Assembly: GCA_012295275.1 (NCBI GenBank)
Contig: CM022665.1
Coordinates: forward strand, 7,244,976 to 7,308,975
Source of the DNA: Chrysomallon squamiferum
Taxonomy: Eukaryota > Mollusca > Gastropoda > Neomphalida > Peltospiridae
DNA: 64,000 bases
Direction of reading: 5' to 3'
The position numbers were made by a program, and so were the translations under genes. Numbering within the stretch: position 1 is the stretch's first letter; each line of letters opens with the position of its first letter. This document shows, piece by piece, positions 52,836 to 64,000 of this stretch. Under the pieces are notes generated by a model. It worked only from the letters and a program-made list of their open reading frames with translations, did no database searches and was not told where the DNA came from.

Positions 52836-55333
52836 GTTAAGATAAAAAATCAGTGACAAATTAAATTACTGAAAATACTGTTATAAAATGGATTTGTTAT
52901 TTACTTTAGTGTGTTCAGACTTCAGTTTCTCTAACAACTGTTCAGCCTCCTCTATTGCCAACATCAGTTTTGTCATGTCTGAAAAAATAATTATGTTGCC
53001 AAGTATATTTCTTTAAAATAATTTCAGCAATTGCAACTTTATCGTAATTCTTTTCAACCGTAAACAAAATTAAAATGCAGTAAAACAATATGCTGGAAAT
53101 ACTGGATGTACTTATCTTCTTCTAACATAACTGTGAATAATTTTTTTTTGTTTTGAATTATTATCAACATGCCAAAGATTACTATAATAAATACTACAGG
53201 GAAACCTGTCTAAATAAGATTTTCCATTTGTTGAGGATCTAGTTTAGACAACTTTCACTGCATACATAGTTAGAACAAATGAGGAAATTTATTTAAAATG
53301 TGAAAACAAAAATACTTGATTTCTATATATATTACCTTCAGCAATATTAAAACCTTTCCCAAGTTTAATATTTTCTGAGAATCCCACTCCTTTCAGGCAG
53401 TGATCAAGCAGAGCTGGACCATAATCTGTCGGAAATTAATTAATATTAGGATAACAACAGCACAGTACTTTTTAATATTAACAGTTAATTGGTATCAGTA
53501 ACCAAACAGGTAGGCAGACTACATTTATCAACTAGCAACAAAGGATGGATCTTCACAGAGAGTGGAAAGCACATAATAGTAAAAGGAAAAGAATGAAACA
53601 TCATATAGCCTAACAGGATAACTGAAAGAGGGAAATTCTACAAGGCCAAAGTTTTAACTGTAGAGCTACAACCAGCTCTCATCTCTTAAAAAGTGAGATC
53701 ACAACATGAGATTAACAAACTACCTCTCTTTCTCACACAAACACACAAATGAATGAATGATAAATTAAGGTATTTTATTTTTGTTCTTTTCAATTCTAGA
53801 ATATATAGAACTGAAATTTAATTATGATTAACTGAAACAAAATATATTAAATTTTGTATGAATGTCTCCTCATATAAGCTGAAGTCTATGGCCTGAGTGA
53901 AGTTTAGTTTAGACAAGTTTAATCCTGTTTAATAACACTGATTAACTGCATCTGCAACAGAAAAATAAAAGACTGTTAGTATTACTTGAAACATCACAAA
54001 TATTATTGTACCAACCTAAATTTGGAATGAGCATCTTTTTCAATGGATCCCCCTCCTTTCCAGACAAAATAATTTGCTGCAATCTGAAAAATAATATTTT
54101 CAACAAATTAAATTAAAAACCTTAAAAAGATCGCTATTTATTAAGTTTTTACATAGATTTCTTTTAAAAACTAACATAAATAACCAGTATAAATTAAAAA
54201 AAAAAAAAAAAAATCAGTGTTTGAACAAACACTGCAAAGAGTTACTTATTTCATTGCATTATCTTAATTTTTCTGAACATTCACTTAATTTTTATGACAA
54301 TCATAACACTATCTGCAGACTAACAAACTGTGCTAGAATGAACATCTGTAAAGTGTAATAATAAAAACTGCATTAAAATAACAGTAAATAATAAAACATG
54401 GAGATTTCTTGTGTTATCTTTCTTCTTGTGAAAGTAACAATATCAAGCTGAATTAAATCAAATGGTGAATGATTCAAAAATGATCTTTCTAATTCAATGG
54501 CTTCCAAGGTAAAAAATAATTAATACAATTTTAATCCCATGAAGTTTTCAAATTTACTTTTCTTTTGTAGGAACTTCATGTTGCTTTGCTGCTTCTAATG
54601 GATATCTTTCTCTGACAGCATAACAGACTTCTTGACTAGTGTCTGTACGTGGCCGCAGAATGTTTAAAATATTATATTCATAATCTGTTAGAACAATGTT
54701 ACCCTGAAAAAAAAAAAAAAATACTGTTGTTGAAGTATATGTATGAGATAAAAAAAAAAAAACCACCAAAACAAACCCTAATCCGAAAATAATAGTTATT
54801 TTCATAAACAAAATGTTATTTCAACTAGTGTGTAACATTATTCTTTTAATTAAACCTTTAAAAAAAAAAAGATTAAAAATCTAAATCATCTTGTAGAAAG
54901 CTGCATTTACAAATTTAAAATATTTAATCTGGTGTATTAAATTTGCATCAGTATTTATTTCAGTTAAACACAAATGTAAAATAAATTCATTAAATGATTT
55001 TAAAATATTACAAAATGTTATGTAAAAATATTCATACCCTATCATACAATTCCAGAATGATGTGGTATGCTGCTTCAGAAGAACCAAACTGCAGATCAAC
55101 AATTCTGTCAATTCCAAGCTGTGTGATAGATTCAAATCGACGACCCTTTAAATGTTTTCTCATCTAAATACAAGAAAAAATAGTTTTAAATATCAAGTTC
55201 AATAAATTACTATGTGCATTATGAATCTGTACAAAATATTACTTAGGAATGTTATCAAATATTCTAAACACAAAGTATGACACTTACACAGACATCTGCA
55301 AATTCATTTTACAAAAAACCCATTATAACCTGT

Positions 55334-55369
<36 letters not shown>

Positions 55370-57165
55370 CAACAAGGAGAAAATGTCGGCTTAAGCTTAA
55401 AATAAACTTATTTCATATAATATTGATATGTTGTAGGAATTTGTTAAAATTTTATCTTCTTGACAACAATTAATTCTAATATACCTTCATTGAAAATCCT
55501 GATGGTGCTGGATTTTTAGGCCAGTCAAATTCTGTACTGTGAATGCGTATTCCTGATTCTAACAAAATAACAGCCTTTTGATCTGGTCTGATAATAAAAT
55601 AATAAAAAATAAAATAATAATAAAAATGACCACACACATCAGTGGATTGAATTTATGTGAAATAAATTTATGGTAATTTGTTATCTGATTACAATATGTA
55701 GTGGTAATAATTATTTTATGTAATTAGAGAACAATTTTGATATGTGCATAAATTAGTGAAAATTGGCCTGGTGTGTATTATAATGAAATCTTACATGAAA
55801 GAATGTAATGTACACTGTAGCCAACAATAATCATGACTGAAAAAGAAACTGACTTCACATCATTTCCATGGATAATACCTAAGTTAAAAAAAAAAATATC
55901 TTGTTTTTCTGAGGTAATTATTTTATGAATAAGACTTAAGAGAGATAAATTATACATTTACAGAGCTCTAAAAGTGAAGTAAATCATTATCATAGTTATC
56001 AGTAGACATACTTTTGTATCCGAATCAAATAGGTTTTGTTGTCAATATCATAGACATTTGCGACCCGCATTCCAAGAAACCTGCAAGATAAAATTTAAAA
56101 GCATGGAAACAAACAAATATTTTGGATAAAACAACAATAATAAATGCCCTTGAAAAATCATCATTAAGCTAACAAAGAGTTGTGGAGTGAGTGATATATC
56201 ACACACATTGAATGTAATGTGCTAATCCATGCTGCAAAGAGTGACTGACCCATCTATAAGGTAAATAATAGTACCTGAAAAGTAACAACTTTTTTTTTAA
56301 TATGCTATGATGGTAAACATCAAAATAGCACTAAAAGTGTTAGACTATTACATCAAATTAAAAAAAATCTGCAAATAGAGCAATCGTGGAAACAATTTAT
56401 TAACAGCATAATTAAAAAATAAAGTAATAATAATAATAGCAATATGTGAATATATAAATATCTTTAATTTCCCCCAACTGTTACACAATCTTTTCAGATG
56501 AAGATGACAAAATAATCACCAGAACATTTCCAATTGGTTCCTAACAAGAGAGCCAGTGTGATTCAATGCAGAGATTAATATTTTCTGTCACCCATAATAA
56601 ATGTAAATTAATTGGCAATATCTATCATATCTGAAGTGTACTTAAGATGAATTCAGAATTTGTGTTACCAACTATAAAAACAGGTGTTTAACTTTTCATC
56701 ACTTGGGTCATTTCTGTTCACATCTTCAGTAGGATAACAGACATTAGGATCAATGAATTGTCTATGTCTTACTGAAGATGAAGAAAATACTGTCTGCTAC
56801 CAGCATTAATCATACAAACTAACCCGGAAAAAGTTCATCAGATTGAGCTGAGCCAGATAATCTTATTATTATTATTTTTTTTTTTTTTTTGGAGGCATTT
56901 CAGAAAACCCATTGTTATACATTAACAGGGCAAAATTTTAAATGACTGTTGAACATACCAATATAAGAAAACTGTTTTCCTCCATACATTAAACTAAATA
57001 ATAATAATAAATGTTCTTGATTCCTTGATAATTTGATTGTTGCTCTTTAAACTGAAATATCTCCTGAATTTTATTCGTCTAGTCACTAGTGTCTAAATTA
57101 AAATCATACCTTTTTAATTCCTTAATCATGACACTAATGTCAATTGTACTAAATCTTGTTTTCAT
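40727..57165 (-). CDS. NEMF: NEMF / Rqc2 homologue, ribosome-associated quality control factor
   Basis: NEMF binds 60S subunits carrying stalled nascent chains, recruits the E3 ligase Listerin and directs C-terminal tailing. The model has 34 coding exons on the minus strand with ATG at 57163-57165 and TAA at 40727-40729; all junction phases agree and the product is 1081 residues (human 1076). Order: NFACT-N domain from residue 1 ([29 protein letters not shown]), with the Asp-Arg pair in LGIDRIVD at 95-96 that is needed for tailing in yeast Rqc2; a helix-hairpin-helix-like part ([10 protein letters not shown]); a long coiled coil around residues 174-240; the NFACT-R domain from about 495 ([35 protein letters not shown]); an acidic Ser/Glu-rich and Lys-rich middle; and NFACT-C from about 982 ([20 protein letters not shown] ... 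[13 protein letters not shown]). Start choice rests on the match of the first ten residues to the family. Intron lengths range from about 150 to 1539 bases. Confidence 0.95.
47880..48480 (-). mobile_element. Fossil pogo/Tigger-type transposase in NEMF intron 17
   Basis: In the 1539-base intron between exons 17 and 18, the minus strand gives, in order, pieces that look like a Tigger/CENP-B-type DNA-binding region: [19 protein letters not shown] (about 48270-48330), [20 protein letters not shown] (about 48180-48245) and INEWLK...[11 protein letters not shown] (about 48072-48130). These correspond to the 'FGVPxSTLS', 'EDxExALLKWF' and 'GWLxRFKxRHNI' blocks of the family. Stops and shifts separate them, so the element is inactive. 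The DDE catalytic part was not recognised, and terminal inverted repeats were not found. Confidence 0.6.
49038..57165 (-). other. NEMF: NEMF coding exons 1-17
   Basis: Exon ranges read from splice sites and frame continuity, in transcript order: 57110-57165, 56012-56080, 55485-55587, 55038-55163, 54558-54703, 54016-54083, 53336-53425, 52905-52978, 52272-52339, 51907-51982, 51631-51693, 51325-51402, 50749-50796, 50264-50424, 49862-49966, 49307-49370, 49038-49126. Exons 1-13 hold the NFACT-N part and coiled coil. Exon 14 carries NQIDWTEIW. Exon 15 opens with an acidic stretch, then DLSLGAYAN. The least certain boundary is the exon 9 donor (AT then GTGTGT), chosen because it restores the conserved IYEEFHP. 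Confidence 0.88.
55339..55366. repeat. (TAA)n microsatellite in NEMF intron 3
   Basis: Perfect TAA array of about nine units. Confidence 0.9.
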
Positions 57166-57985
57166 GTTGATTTCGCTTAAATTACAGCTGCATGGTCAAA
57201 ATACTTTAAAAATAATTACTGCACACGTCTTCAAAACAAACTAATCAACAGTCATGATTTTTCTGATAGACCGATCACACCAAATTGTAGCGCTTAAAAG
57301 ACTGTGGTTGTGTCCGTACATAGAGCAACGGTTATCAAAATCAACCGTTAACTTTTGCGAACATTTTCCTGTTCCGCAACCTGATTATACACCAAACGTA
57401 AAGATTTCATACTACACTAGGAAGTTACATCAAGGTTATATCGACCTTTCGATGTATAAGAAGTAAATAAACAGACAACATAAGTAGAGTGACGATCATG
57501 ATATTCTGATTTGAAAACGATTTTTCGTGTCAGTATTCAGCATGCAGTATAGAATTTTTGTTAAAATAATAACGATAATAAATAGTAAATAAACAAAACA
57601 GTGTTCAGTTTGGAGAATTAAAATGTTTATTGTTCTCTCTAAATAATTATCAATTTTGATGTCTGGTATCAGCATATAGTATCAAACTGTCGTCCAGAAG
57701 AGCTAAAAAAAAAATTATTTTTGGTTTTTATTTATTTTTTAATCGCACCGACCCCACACATACACATACACCAGTAATGTTCTGTCTTAAAAATTATATA
57801 TATATATATGTTTAAAGTTCAGTATATTAATCTGAATAATTTAATCAGACACATTTTACTTCATTAAACCTATTACAGTTAATTTGAAAATTACTGATTT
57901 AGATTTTGTTTGTAGAAGTATAATTTTCATAAGCAAGCAGATATAGCTTAATCCAAAAATTGTAGTCAATATCAAATAAAACATT

Positions 57986-57986
<1 letters not shown>

Positions 57987-58030
<44 letters not shown>
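57987..58030. repeat. (TAA)n microsatellite
   Basis: Perfect TAA array of about 15 units. Confidence 0.95.
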
Positions 58031-58394
58031 GTAATAATATCTCAAGAAGCATTATTTAAAATTTGAATTCACGCAGTATTACTATTATTATTATTATTAC
58101 TACCCCCCCCCGCCCAGTTATGAACCAAAGTGATCGACCATTTCCCAGTTTTCTTGGATATTAGAATCTATTTTGATTTATCTCTTTTGTCTTGGCCAAT
58201 AAAACTACATAAAATTTTATTAATTTGTTTTAAAAGTTGTTCTGAATTATCTGCTAAGATAATAAATAAATAAATAAATATTATTGTTGTTGCTACCGTT
58301 GTTTTTGTTATTAAAATAACAACAATAATAACAATAATTAAAACATTTTAAAATTATTATTATTGCTAGTAATTTCTTTTCTTTTCTTTTTCTT

Positions 58395-58396
<2 letters not shown>

Positions 58397-58433
<37 letters not shown>
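58397..58433. repeat. Poly(T) tract
   Basis: Run of about 37 thymines next to CT-rich sequence; could be the tail of a minus-strand retroposed copy, but no body is recognisable. Confidence 0.9.
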
Positions 58434-58687
58434 CGTTTTCAGTATGTTTAATTGTTTCAGGGTTACACTGAATTTAATAGGTGTAGGCTTTCCTAAGTAC
58501 GTGTAAACAGCAGAAACCAGTATTAATTTAAAAAGCATTAATTTAAATACAAAAACTGACTTCAAAAGAGGCATTTGGAACTATTTAATTTGATATTACA
58601 CTTACAGAATTTGTCGCTTACATTTCTCGACATGTAATTCTGGTGTTTATTTAATGGTTCTTTATATACTAATTTATTTTCAGTTGT

Positions 58688-58688
<1 letters not shown>

Positions 58689-58726
<38 letters not shown>
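58689..58726. repeat. (CA)n microsatellite
   Basis: Perfect AC array of about 19 units, directly preceding the first copy of the duplicated segment. Confidence 0.95.
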
Positions 58727-58729
<3 letters not shown>

Positions 58730-58734
58730 AAAAC

Positions 58735-58890
58735 ATTTCTGTTTTAAACAGTTTTGAAGATCTGCCAAAATATGAAATTTCTATCATTAACAATTAAGCT
58801 TACACAAATATATTTTTTATTTTTTATTATATACAATGCATTTCTGATAGTGTTTACGCTTTTTCGTTTTCCTTGAATAATATTTTAGAT
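58735..58890 (+). repeat. Duplicated segment, copy 1
   Basis: Direct repeat of 59690-59826. Shared blocks include GTTTTAAACAGTTTTGA, GATCTGCCAAAATATGA, a 30-base stretch from AAATTTCTATC to AAGCTTACACAAATA, and CCTTGAATAATATTTTAGAT. This copy carries about 20 bases in the middle that copy 2 lacks. Confidence 0.9.
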
Positions 58891-59048
58891 GTATATATAT
58901 ACACAACTGAAAATAAATGAGTCTATAAGTCTAATAATAGACGAATGTATCACTGCGGTAAAGGGGAAGTATAGAGTGTACGACATACCATTGATCCTCA
59001 GCTATAAAGCTCATGTCAAGCGAATCGTCCTTGTTACTCTCGAGTCTT

Positions 59049-59119
59049 CTGATTGGTCTATATAAACTAGGTCTACTATGTTGACTTTATGGTAAAGCTG
59101 GGGATTTTTTAAATGACAG
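59049..59119 (+). promoter_or_regulatory. Possible distal promoter and short non-coding exon for the SLC46-like gene
   Basis: GATTGG (inverted CCAAT) at 59050-59055 is followed by TATATAAA at 59059-59066 and, about 50 bases on, a donor-like CAG|GTACTG at about 59117-59124. The transporter's ATG lies just 3' of an acceptor-like TTAATTTAG (about 61926-61934). Together these could be a promoter, a short leader exon and a 2.8-kb 5' UTR intron. This is an inference from spacing and motifs. Confidence 0.3.
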
Positions 59120-59689
59120 GTACTGTAAAATTATACGGTTTTATATTTAGAAACAGGAAGCAAAGAGTTTGGTTAAAATGATAAATTCTGTAGCATTCGT
59201 CAAAAACGTAAAATTGCGTGTTGAATGTAGAATGAATACTTCTGATGCTTAAAAGGAATCCTTTTAAAGTAAGTACATTTGTACAGTGTATGTGTTTAAA
59301 CAACAACAATTTCGTCTTGTCCTATAGGGGTATTTCTGTGTGTTTGAAAGAGATTTATTTAGAACTAGTTTGTAATTTAAATTACATTTTGATGTATCCG
59401 TAGACTTATTATTTAAAATTTTGTTTAGTTTTAATGATAATGTGAATAACGAAAAGTATATTCAATGTGTTGATGTCATTTAAAATAACACTTTGTGACG
59501 AACGTACTTATTTAATATAATAGTTACTCATCGCATCTTAAAACTCGCGACCTGATTAAACACGAGTGTATGAAACTTCAGTTACACAAACATAAAGAAA
59601 GTAAGTCGCATGTGACTGAATGTAACAGACGACATCAAAATAGATTAAGAGTTAGGTCTGTATGGTTTTGCTTACAGCTAATTTTCAAA

Positions 59690-59826
59690 ACACTTCTGTT
59701 TTAAACAGTTTTGACGATCTGCCAAAATATGATGAAATTTCTATCATTAACAATTAAGCTTACACAAATATTTTTTTTTATTATACATAATACATGGTTT
59801 TGTTTTCCTTGAATAATATTTTAGAT
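59690..59826 (+). repeat. Duplicated segment, copy 2
   Basis: Second copy, same orientation, about 955 bases from the first. It has an extra GAT triplet (TATGATGAAATTT against TATGAAATTT) and lacks the middle insert. Sequences flanking the two copies differ, so it is not a simple long tandem unit. Confidence 0.9.
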
Positions 59827-61564
59827 AGTGAATCACATATTCGCCGAGACTCGTCGTACGAACGTGCATATATAATTTAAGCTGCTTCCGTAACGCTGAA
59901 CAGTTCGTTATGTCTGTAACTGACAAGTACAGTCGATCTAATTAACTGCTGCAGTTTCCTATTTATATTATTATTATTAGTAGTAGTAGTAGTAGCAGTC
60001 TTCTTTTCATTTTGTTTGCTTTTCGGATTTGATTAATGTTTCGGAAGTAGAAAGTATAATTCTGCAGTTTAGATCTACATCTTGTTAGCAGAGGTTTTAC
60101 TAAAAAATGTGGGTGCTTTTCCAGAAACATGAAGACTCCGCTCATTAAACATATTTCTATTACAAGAAACATTTCTACAGCGATACCACAGCTGCTTTCA
60201 TTAACATTGGAAAAATTTATTGGTGTGACAGTTTTGACAAACTAAAGTAGGTTTATACAATTTTATATGATATTTTTGTATCTGCACTATCAGTTAATAT
60301 ATATATATATATATGTAATTAGTAGGTAATATATACGTACATAACTCACTAGTTACTGACTATATAAAATCCTCATAAAACAACTGTTCTAGGAACAAAC
60401 AACCAAGACGGATTTTCAAATCAAAGGGCTTTAATAATAGGTATTCTCTGATATAGAAATATAAAAGAACACAACAGTGTAACTCTGGCATTTCGAAGGA
60501 GGACAAACTGACCAGGTTCAGAAAACTGTATTTAATTTATACAAAACATAATAAACATTCTACATTCGTAAAATCAGAACAAATCAAACTAAAACTAAAA
60601 CCATGACAAAAAAAAAAACGCTGATGTTTTGATAAAAAGAAAATAATTCCAAACAAATATATTCAACAAACATATAATCAAATACATAATATTAATATTC
60701 AGTTCAATACAATCAAATCTGAGGAGAAGTCAATTACATGCCTTTAAATATTAATATCAACTGTCAAAGTGTATTACTCATGGCTTCCGGGAGGAACTGT
60801 TCATGAATAAATCTGCTACACTTCAATATTTCCTATCCATATTATTACATGATCTCACATGATAACACTTAGCCAGATTAATTGGTTTCATTTCATGTTT
60901 ATTTATTTCTCGCACTTGGACACGTGATATACTAATATTAATATGAGACATCTGCCTGTAATCATTTCTACCGCTTACGTTAACTAGAACCAATTACATT
61001 GTATTAAAGTCTCCATAAAAATCCTTTATACATATATTAGATAATAATTAAACCATAAGCTTTTTGGATACGTTTATAACTTTCTATAATTATTATTCAT
61101 ATTTTGGGTACAGTGAAAACATAAATATAATATCACTGAAAATTTATATTTAAAGAAAAGGGTAACAGCTATCATGTGAAAACTAATACAGATCACGTTA
61201 ATTATTATAAATTGTTACCACTGTTATTTATTGTTATGACAAGACATTTAATAAATTCTGCGCTAGCATATTCAAAATAAATGAAAGTCCACAAGTAAAA
61301 TATAATTTTGGTCTCATCTTTAATATATAATAGCTTAACTATTCGTTTTAGTAGACATAATAAAATGAAAGCAATAAGAATACATTAATTACTTATCTTA
61401 GCTGATCTATACCACATATAAGTGAAATCATAATACACCAAATATAAAAATGTTTTCCTTCACTAACAATTATTTAAGGTCCTGTCATGTCAAGGGCCAG
61501 AGTGCAATCCTTGCTCTCTGTGAATGTTCCCTCTTAAATTATAGGCAGCAGTTGCCATAAAATG

Positions 61565-61574
61565 GTCATGTGAC
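61565..61574 (+). promoter_or_regulatory. Candidate M-box / MiT-TFE site upstream of the SLC46-like gene
   Basis: GTCATGTGAC, about 375 bases upstream of the start codon, matches the TCATGTGA M-box bound by MITF/TFEB-type factors, which control many lysosomal genes in other animals. It lies in a locally GC-richer patch. Chance occurrence cannot be excluded. Confidence 0.2.
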
Positions 61575-61947
61575 ATTACCATGCAGTTCTAACGAAAGAT
61601 CCCATTAGGAAGCAGCGATATTAGCTTTTCTAGCTAGCACGTACTCCTCTCCCATTACTTTTATGAACTGATCACTTCAAAAACATAAAATACTGACATT
61701 TATAGAATAGGAAACAATGGTTATTATTTTTCTGTTTTACACACATATATATATTTTTATATTTATATATCGACATGTCTCTCATTTAATCTTTTTATTT
61801 GAGCATATGCATTACTAAACAGAAAAGTAATTAACTAATTCAGTCAACAAATTTATGTATTTTAATAAGTAACCACAAAATTAGATTTCATTTCCAGAGA
61901 ATAACTAATGTAATCAATTTCTTCGTTAATTTAGAACATTCGACACA

Positions 61948-63936
61948 ATGACAAACGATAAAATATCCCAGAATGACGAAAATGATTCCGCTGAGAAAAG
62001 TCTGCTTGCCTCCCACGACAGTGATTTTCCTTCCAAAACCACAAAGAGATTTCTGCTACTGATCTTCGTTTTGTGCATTCACTTTCTTGCTTACGGAACG
62101 TCTGTTCCTGTTATATCGTTCTATGTATTTGACAAAATCAGTTCGCGGTACGATTACAACATCAGTTCTTCAGACCCGTGCATCCAAAACACAAGTTCTG
62201 GAAACAGAACAGTTGAAAATCGCATCCAGAAGGAGGTAACCAAGACATATTTAATGCTGACGTTGATATGGCTACTGCCGGGGGTAGTTCCAACGTTATT
62301 TCTTGGGCCTTTTATAGATAGGTCAGGGAGGAAGAAAGCTCTTCTTATCGCTATGGTCGGGACATTCCTGAAACAAATTTCTGTACTTGTGGTGATTGTA
62401 CGGTCACTTTCAGTGAACTACATAGCCATAGGAGACTTTCTGGAAGGCATTACTGGAGGATTTGGAACTGTTTTAATGGTAGCTTTCGGAATGGTAGCAG
62501 ATCTGACACCACCCGGGAAGCGTCGCACTCTTCGTATTACTGTAATCGAAGTGTGTAACGCAGTTGGTGTTTCTGTTTCCGTAGTGACTGTTGGTATCTT
62601 ACTCCGCCATCACAAAACATATACCTCTCCTGTTTATCTTCACGCTTTGATCGTTTCCGCAGCGTTATCAGCAATCGCCATTATTATCACTTCAGTTTTT
62701 GTTCGCGAGACTCTTCTGCACAAGGTTTCCAACACTTTTTGCGCGGCACTAAAGAATGTGAGAAAATGTTTTACGTTCTACATATACGACACACCAGAAA
62801 GACGTCGATGGAAAATTTTAGTGTGTATTACGATATTTATTTTGACGTTATCTGTCAATTTCTCATACCAAGAAGTCATAAACATATTCTTGATGAGAAG
62901 ACCCCTGTGTTGGCATGAAGTCAAAGTAACAACGTTCTCATCAGTTAACATTATAGCTTCTTCTGGTGTTGTTCTTTTAACACTGAAACTCGTCCAGAAA
63001 TATCTTAACCTAGAAGACAGACATGTTGCTGTTGCTGGATGTTTTTCCTCACTGGTTGCCATGGTAGTGTTCGCCTTCGCTTGGACGGACTGGATGGTTT
63101 ATTTGGGTAAGAAATTTAGATAAAAACAATAATTATGTAAGATAATCTGTGATAATTATTTTTGTTCATTATTGTTGTTGTTATTATTATTATTTTTAAT
63201 ATTAATATTATTATTGTTGTTGTTGTTGTTGTTGTTGTCAAAATTGCTCAAACGGCACATTATTACAAATTACAGTTTACAAACTGAAATCTAATTCATA
63301 TTTGGAATGATTGGATAATTAAAAAGAAAAAAAAAGAGTAAAATTATTGAGACTTTTTGTCAAATTAATTAAAATACTTCAGTGTCTGTTTGTTTCAGGC
63401 GCTATAATAGGCTTACTTGTTAGACTGATCATACCTATGACAAGATCGATTATGTCACGTACTGTACAACAAGATGAGCAAGGTTAGTTTTAAGTTTTTA
63501 CTTCTGTTTTTATGCTCCATCTGTTAAAATGTTTTGTAATATGCTTCAGTGCATCACGGGGGTATGTATTAGTATGTTAGTGTTACGTTTTGACTGTGGT
63601 CTCGTTTTATTCTTCTCCTAGACTGCATTAAAGATTTAAAATGTAGACCTATATATTAAAGACTCTTTATTGTGCTAGCGCGACCGCATGTGTGTATGTG
63701 TGTTCATGTGTGTGATATTATGTTAAATTTCCAGTTAATTAAATTACGCGACAAATAATTTTAAAAATAAATTTTACAGGTGCACTCTTCGCTGGAATGG
63801 GATGCATTGAAATGACTTTTCCTGTGATTGTAAGTTCACTCTCCACACTTCTTTATCGAGCCACAGAACAAATAAAAATTGGAGTTGTCTTCCTTGTACT
63901 GTCTGGACTTATGTTCATAGTTCTTTTGTTGTATAC
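61948..63936 (+). CDS. SLC46-like: SLC46-like major-facilitator transporter (proton-coupled folate transporter family), 3' end outside window
   Basis: Membrane transporter of the major facilitator superfamily. Coding exons seen: 61948-63106, 63399-63482 and 63780-63936, all GT-AG with matching phases (about 466 residues); the last helices and stop lie beyond the window. An acidic N-terminal tail with a dileucine-type EKSLL precedes TM1 (about 34-56). A long TM1-TM2 loop follows, with three N-glycosylation sequons (N71, N81, N86) and a cysteine, as in SLC46 proteins. MFS motif A is GPFIDRSGRKK (120-130). Later helices include GFGTVLMVAFGMVADLTPP and the C-terminal half up to LMFIVLLLY. The SLC46 assignment rests on overall pattern and loop structure; substrate (folate, steroid conjugate or other) cannot be read. 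The big first exon covering eight or more helices is notable. The third intron begins GTAAGT at 63937. Confidence 0.75.
63214..63239. repeat. (TTG)n microsatellite in SLC46-like intron 1
   Basis: About eight perfect TTG units following a TTA-rich run. Confidence 0.9.
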
Positions 63937-63974
63937 GTAAGTACATGTCCATTGATATATCAGAGAAATTTCAA

Positions 63975-64000
63975 CTCTCTCTCTCTCTCTCTCTCTCTCT
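63975..64000. repeat. (CT)n microsatellite at window end
   Basis: Perfect CT array running into the window edge, inside the third intron of the transporter gene; its full length is not visible. Confidence 0.95.

Larger units (their letters stand above)
57166..61947. other. Divergent intergenic region between NEMF and the SLC46-like gene
   Basis: About 4.8 kb. NEMF-proximal DNA (57240-57480) is less AT-rich, with paired CAACGGTTA / CAACCGTTAAC sequences of the MYB-site type at about 57328-57353. Further on are a (TAA)n array, a long T tract, a (CA)n array, a segment present twice, and a CCAAT/TATA-like pair at 59049-59066. Nearer the transporter, 61480-61660 is GC-richer. No coding region is supported. 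Confidence 0.5.

Noticed and set aside
62778-63062. Antisense open frame in the transporter exon
   Set aside because: Shadow of the SLC46-like coding frame.

Overview
The window is animal nuclear DNA: very AT-rich, with spliced genes (GT-AG introns), long non-coding stretches and many microsatellites ((TAA)n, (CA)n, (GA)n, long A/T tracts). I think it is a mollusc, most likely a gastropod or bivalve. Four things point there: lophotrochozoan-like protein sequences, the recurrent TTATCTCCC-type motif, a fragment resembling the common molluscan SINE core, and scattered transposon fossils. The species cannot be fixed from the sequence alone.

Layout. (a) 3548-4979, plus: an intronless GPR75-like G-protein-coupled receptor, broken by a one-base frameshift at the end of TM4. 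It sits in gene-poor DNA (1-3.5 kb and 5-19.6 kb). (b) 19673-20607, minus: mitochondrial ribosomal protein uL14m (MRPL14), two coding exons. (c) 22500-26637, plus: cytosolic malate dehydrogenase MDH1, eight coding exons, the first holding only the ATG. (d) 33197-37615, minus: an EHD-family membrane-remodelling ATPase, two coding exons, with transposon debris in its 2.8-kb intron. (e) 40727-57165, minus: NEMF (Rqc2/Tae2 homologue, ribosome quality control), 34 coding exons reconstructed here, total 1081 codons plus stop, all phases consistent. (f) 61948-63936 and beyond, plus: the first three coding exons of an SLC46-like major-facilitator transporter, cut by the window end.

MRPL14 and MDH1 are divergent (about 1.9 kb apart), MDH1 and EHD converge, EHD and NEMF are tandem, and NEMF and the SLC46-like gene are divergent. 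The genes do not form one pathway.

The most interesting observation is at the MDH1 stop codon. The TGA is followed in frame by codons for Q-P-S-K-L and then a second TGA. Translational readthrough would therefore add a canonical peroxisomal targeting signal (SKL), parallel to the known mammalian MDH1 and LDHB readthrough isoforms but with a different, shorter extension. Other points include the GPR75 frameshift, a pogo/Tigger transposase fossil in a NEMF intron, an RNase H fossil in the EHD intron, a 140-160-bp duplicated segment at 58.7 and 59.7 kb, and several candidate regulatory sites.
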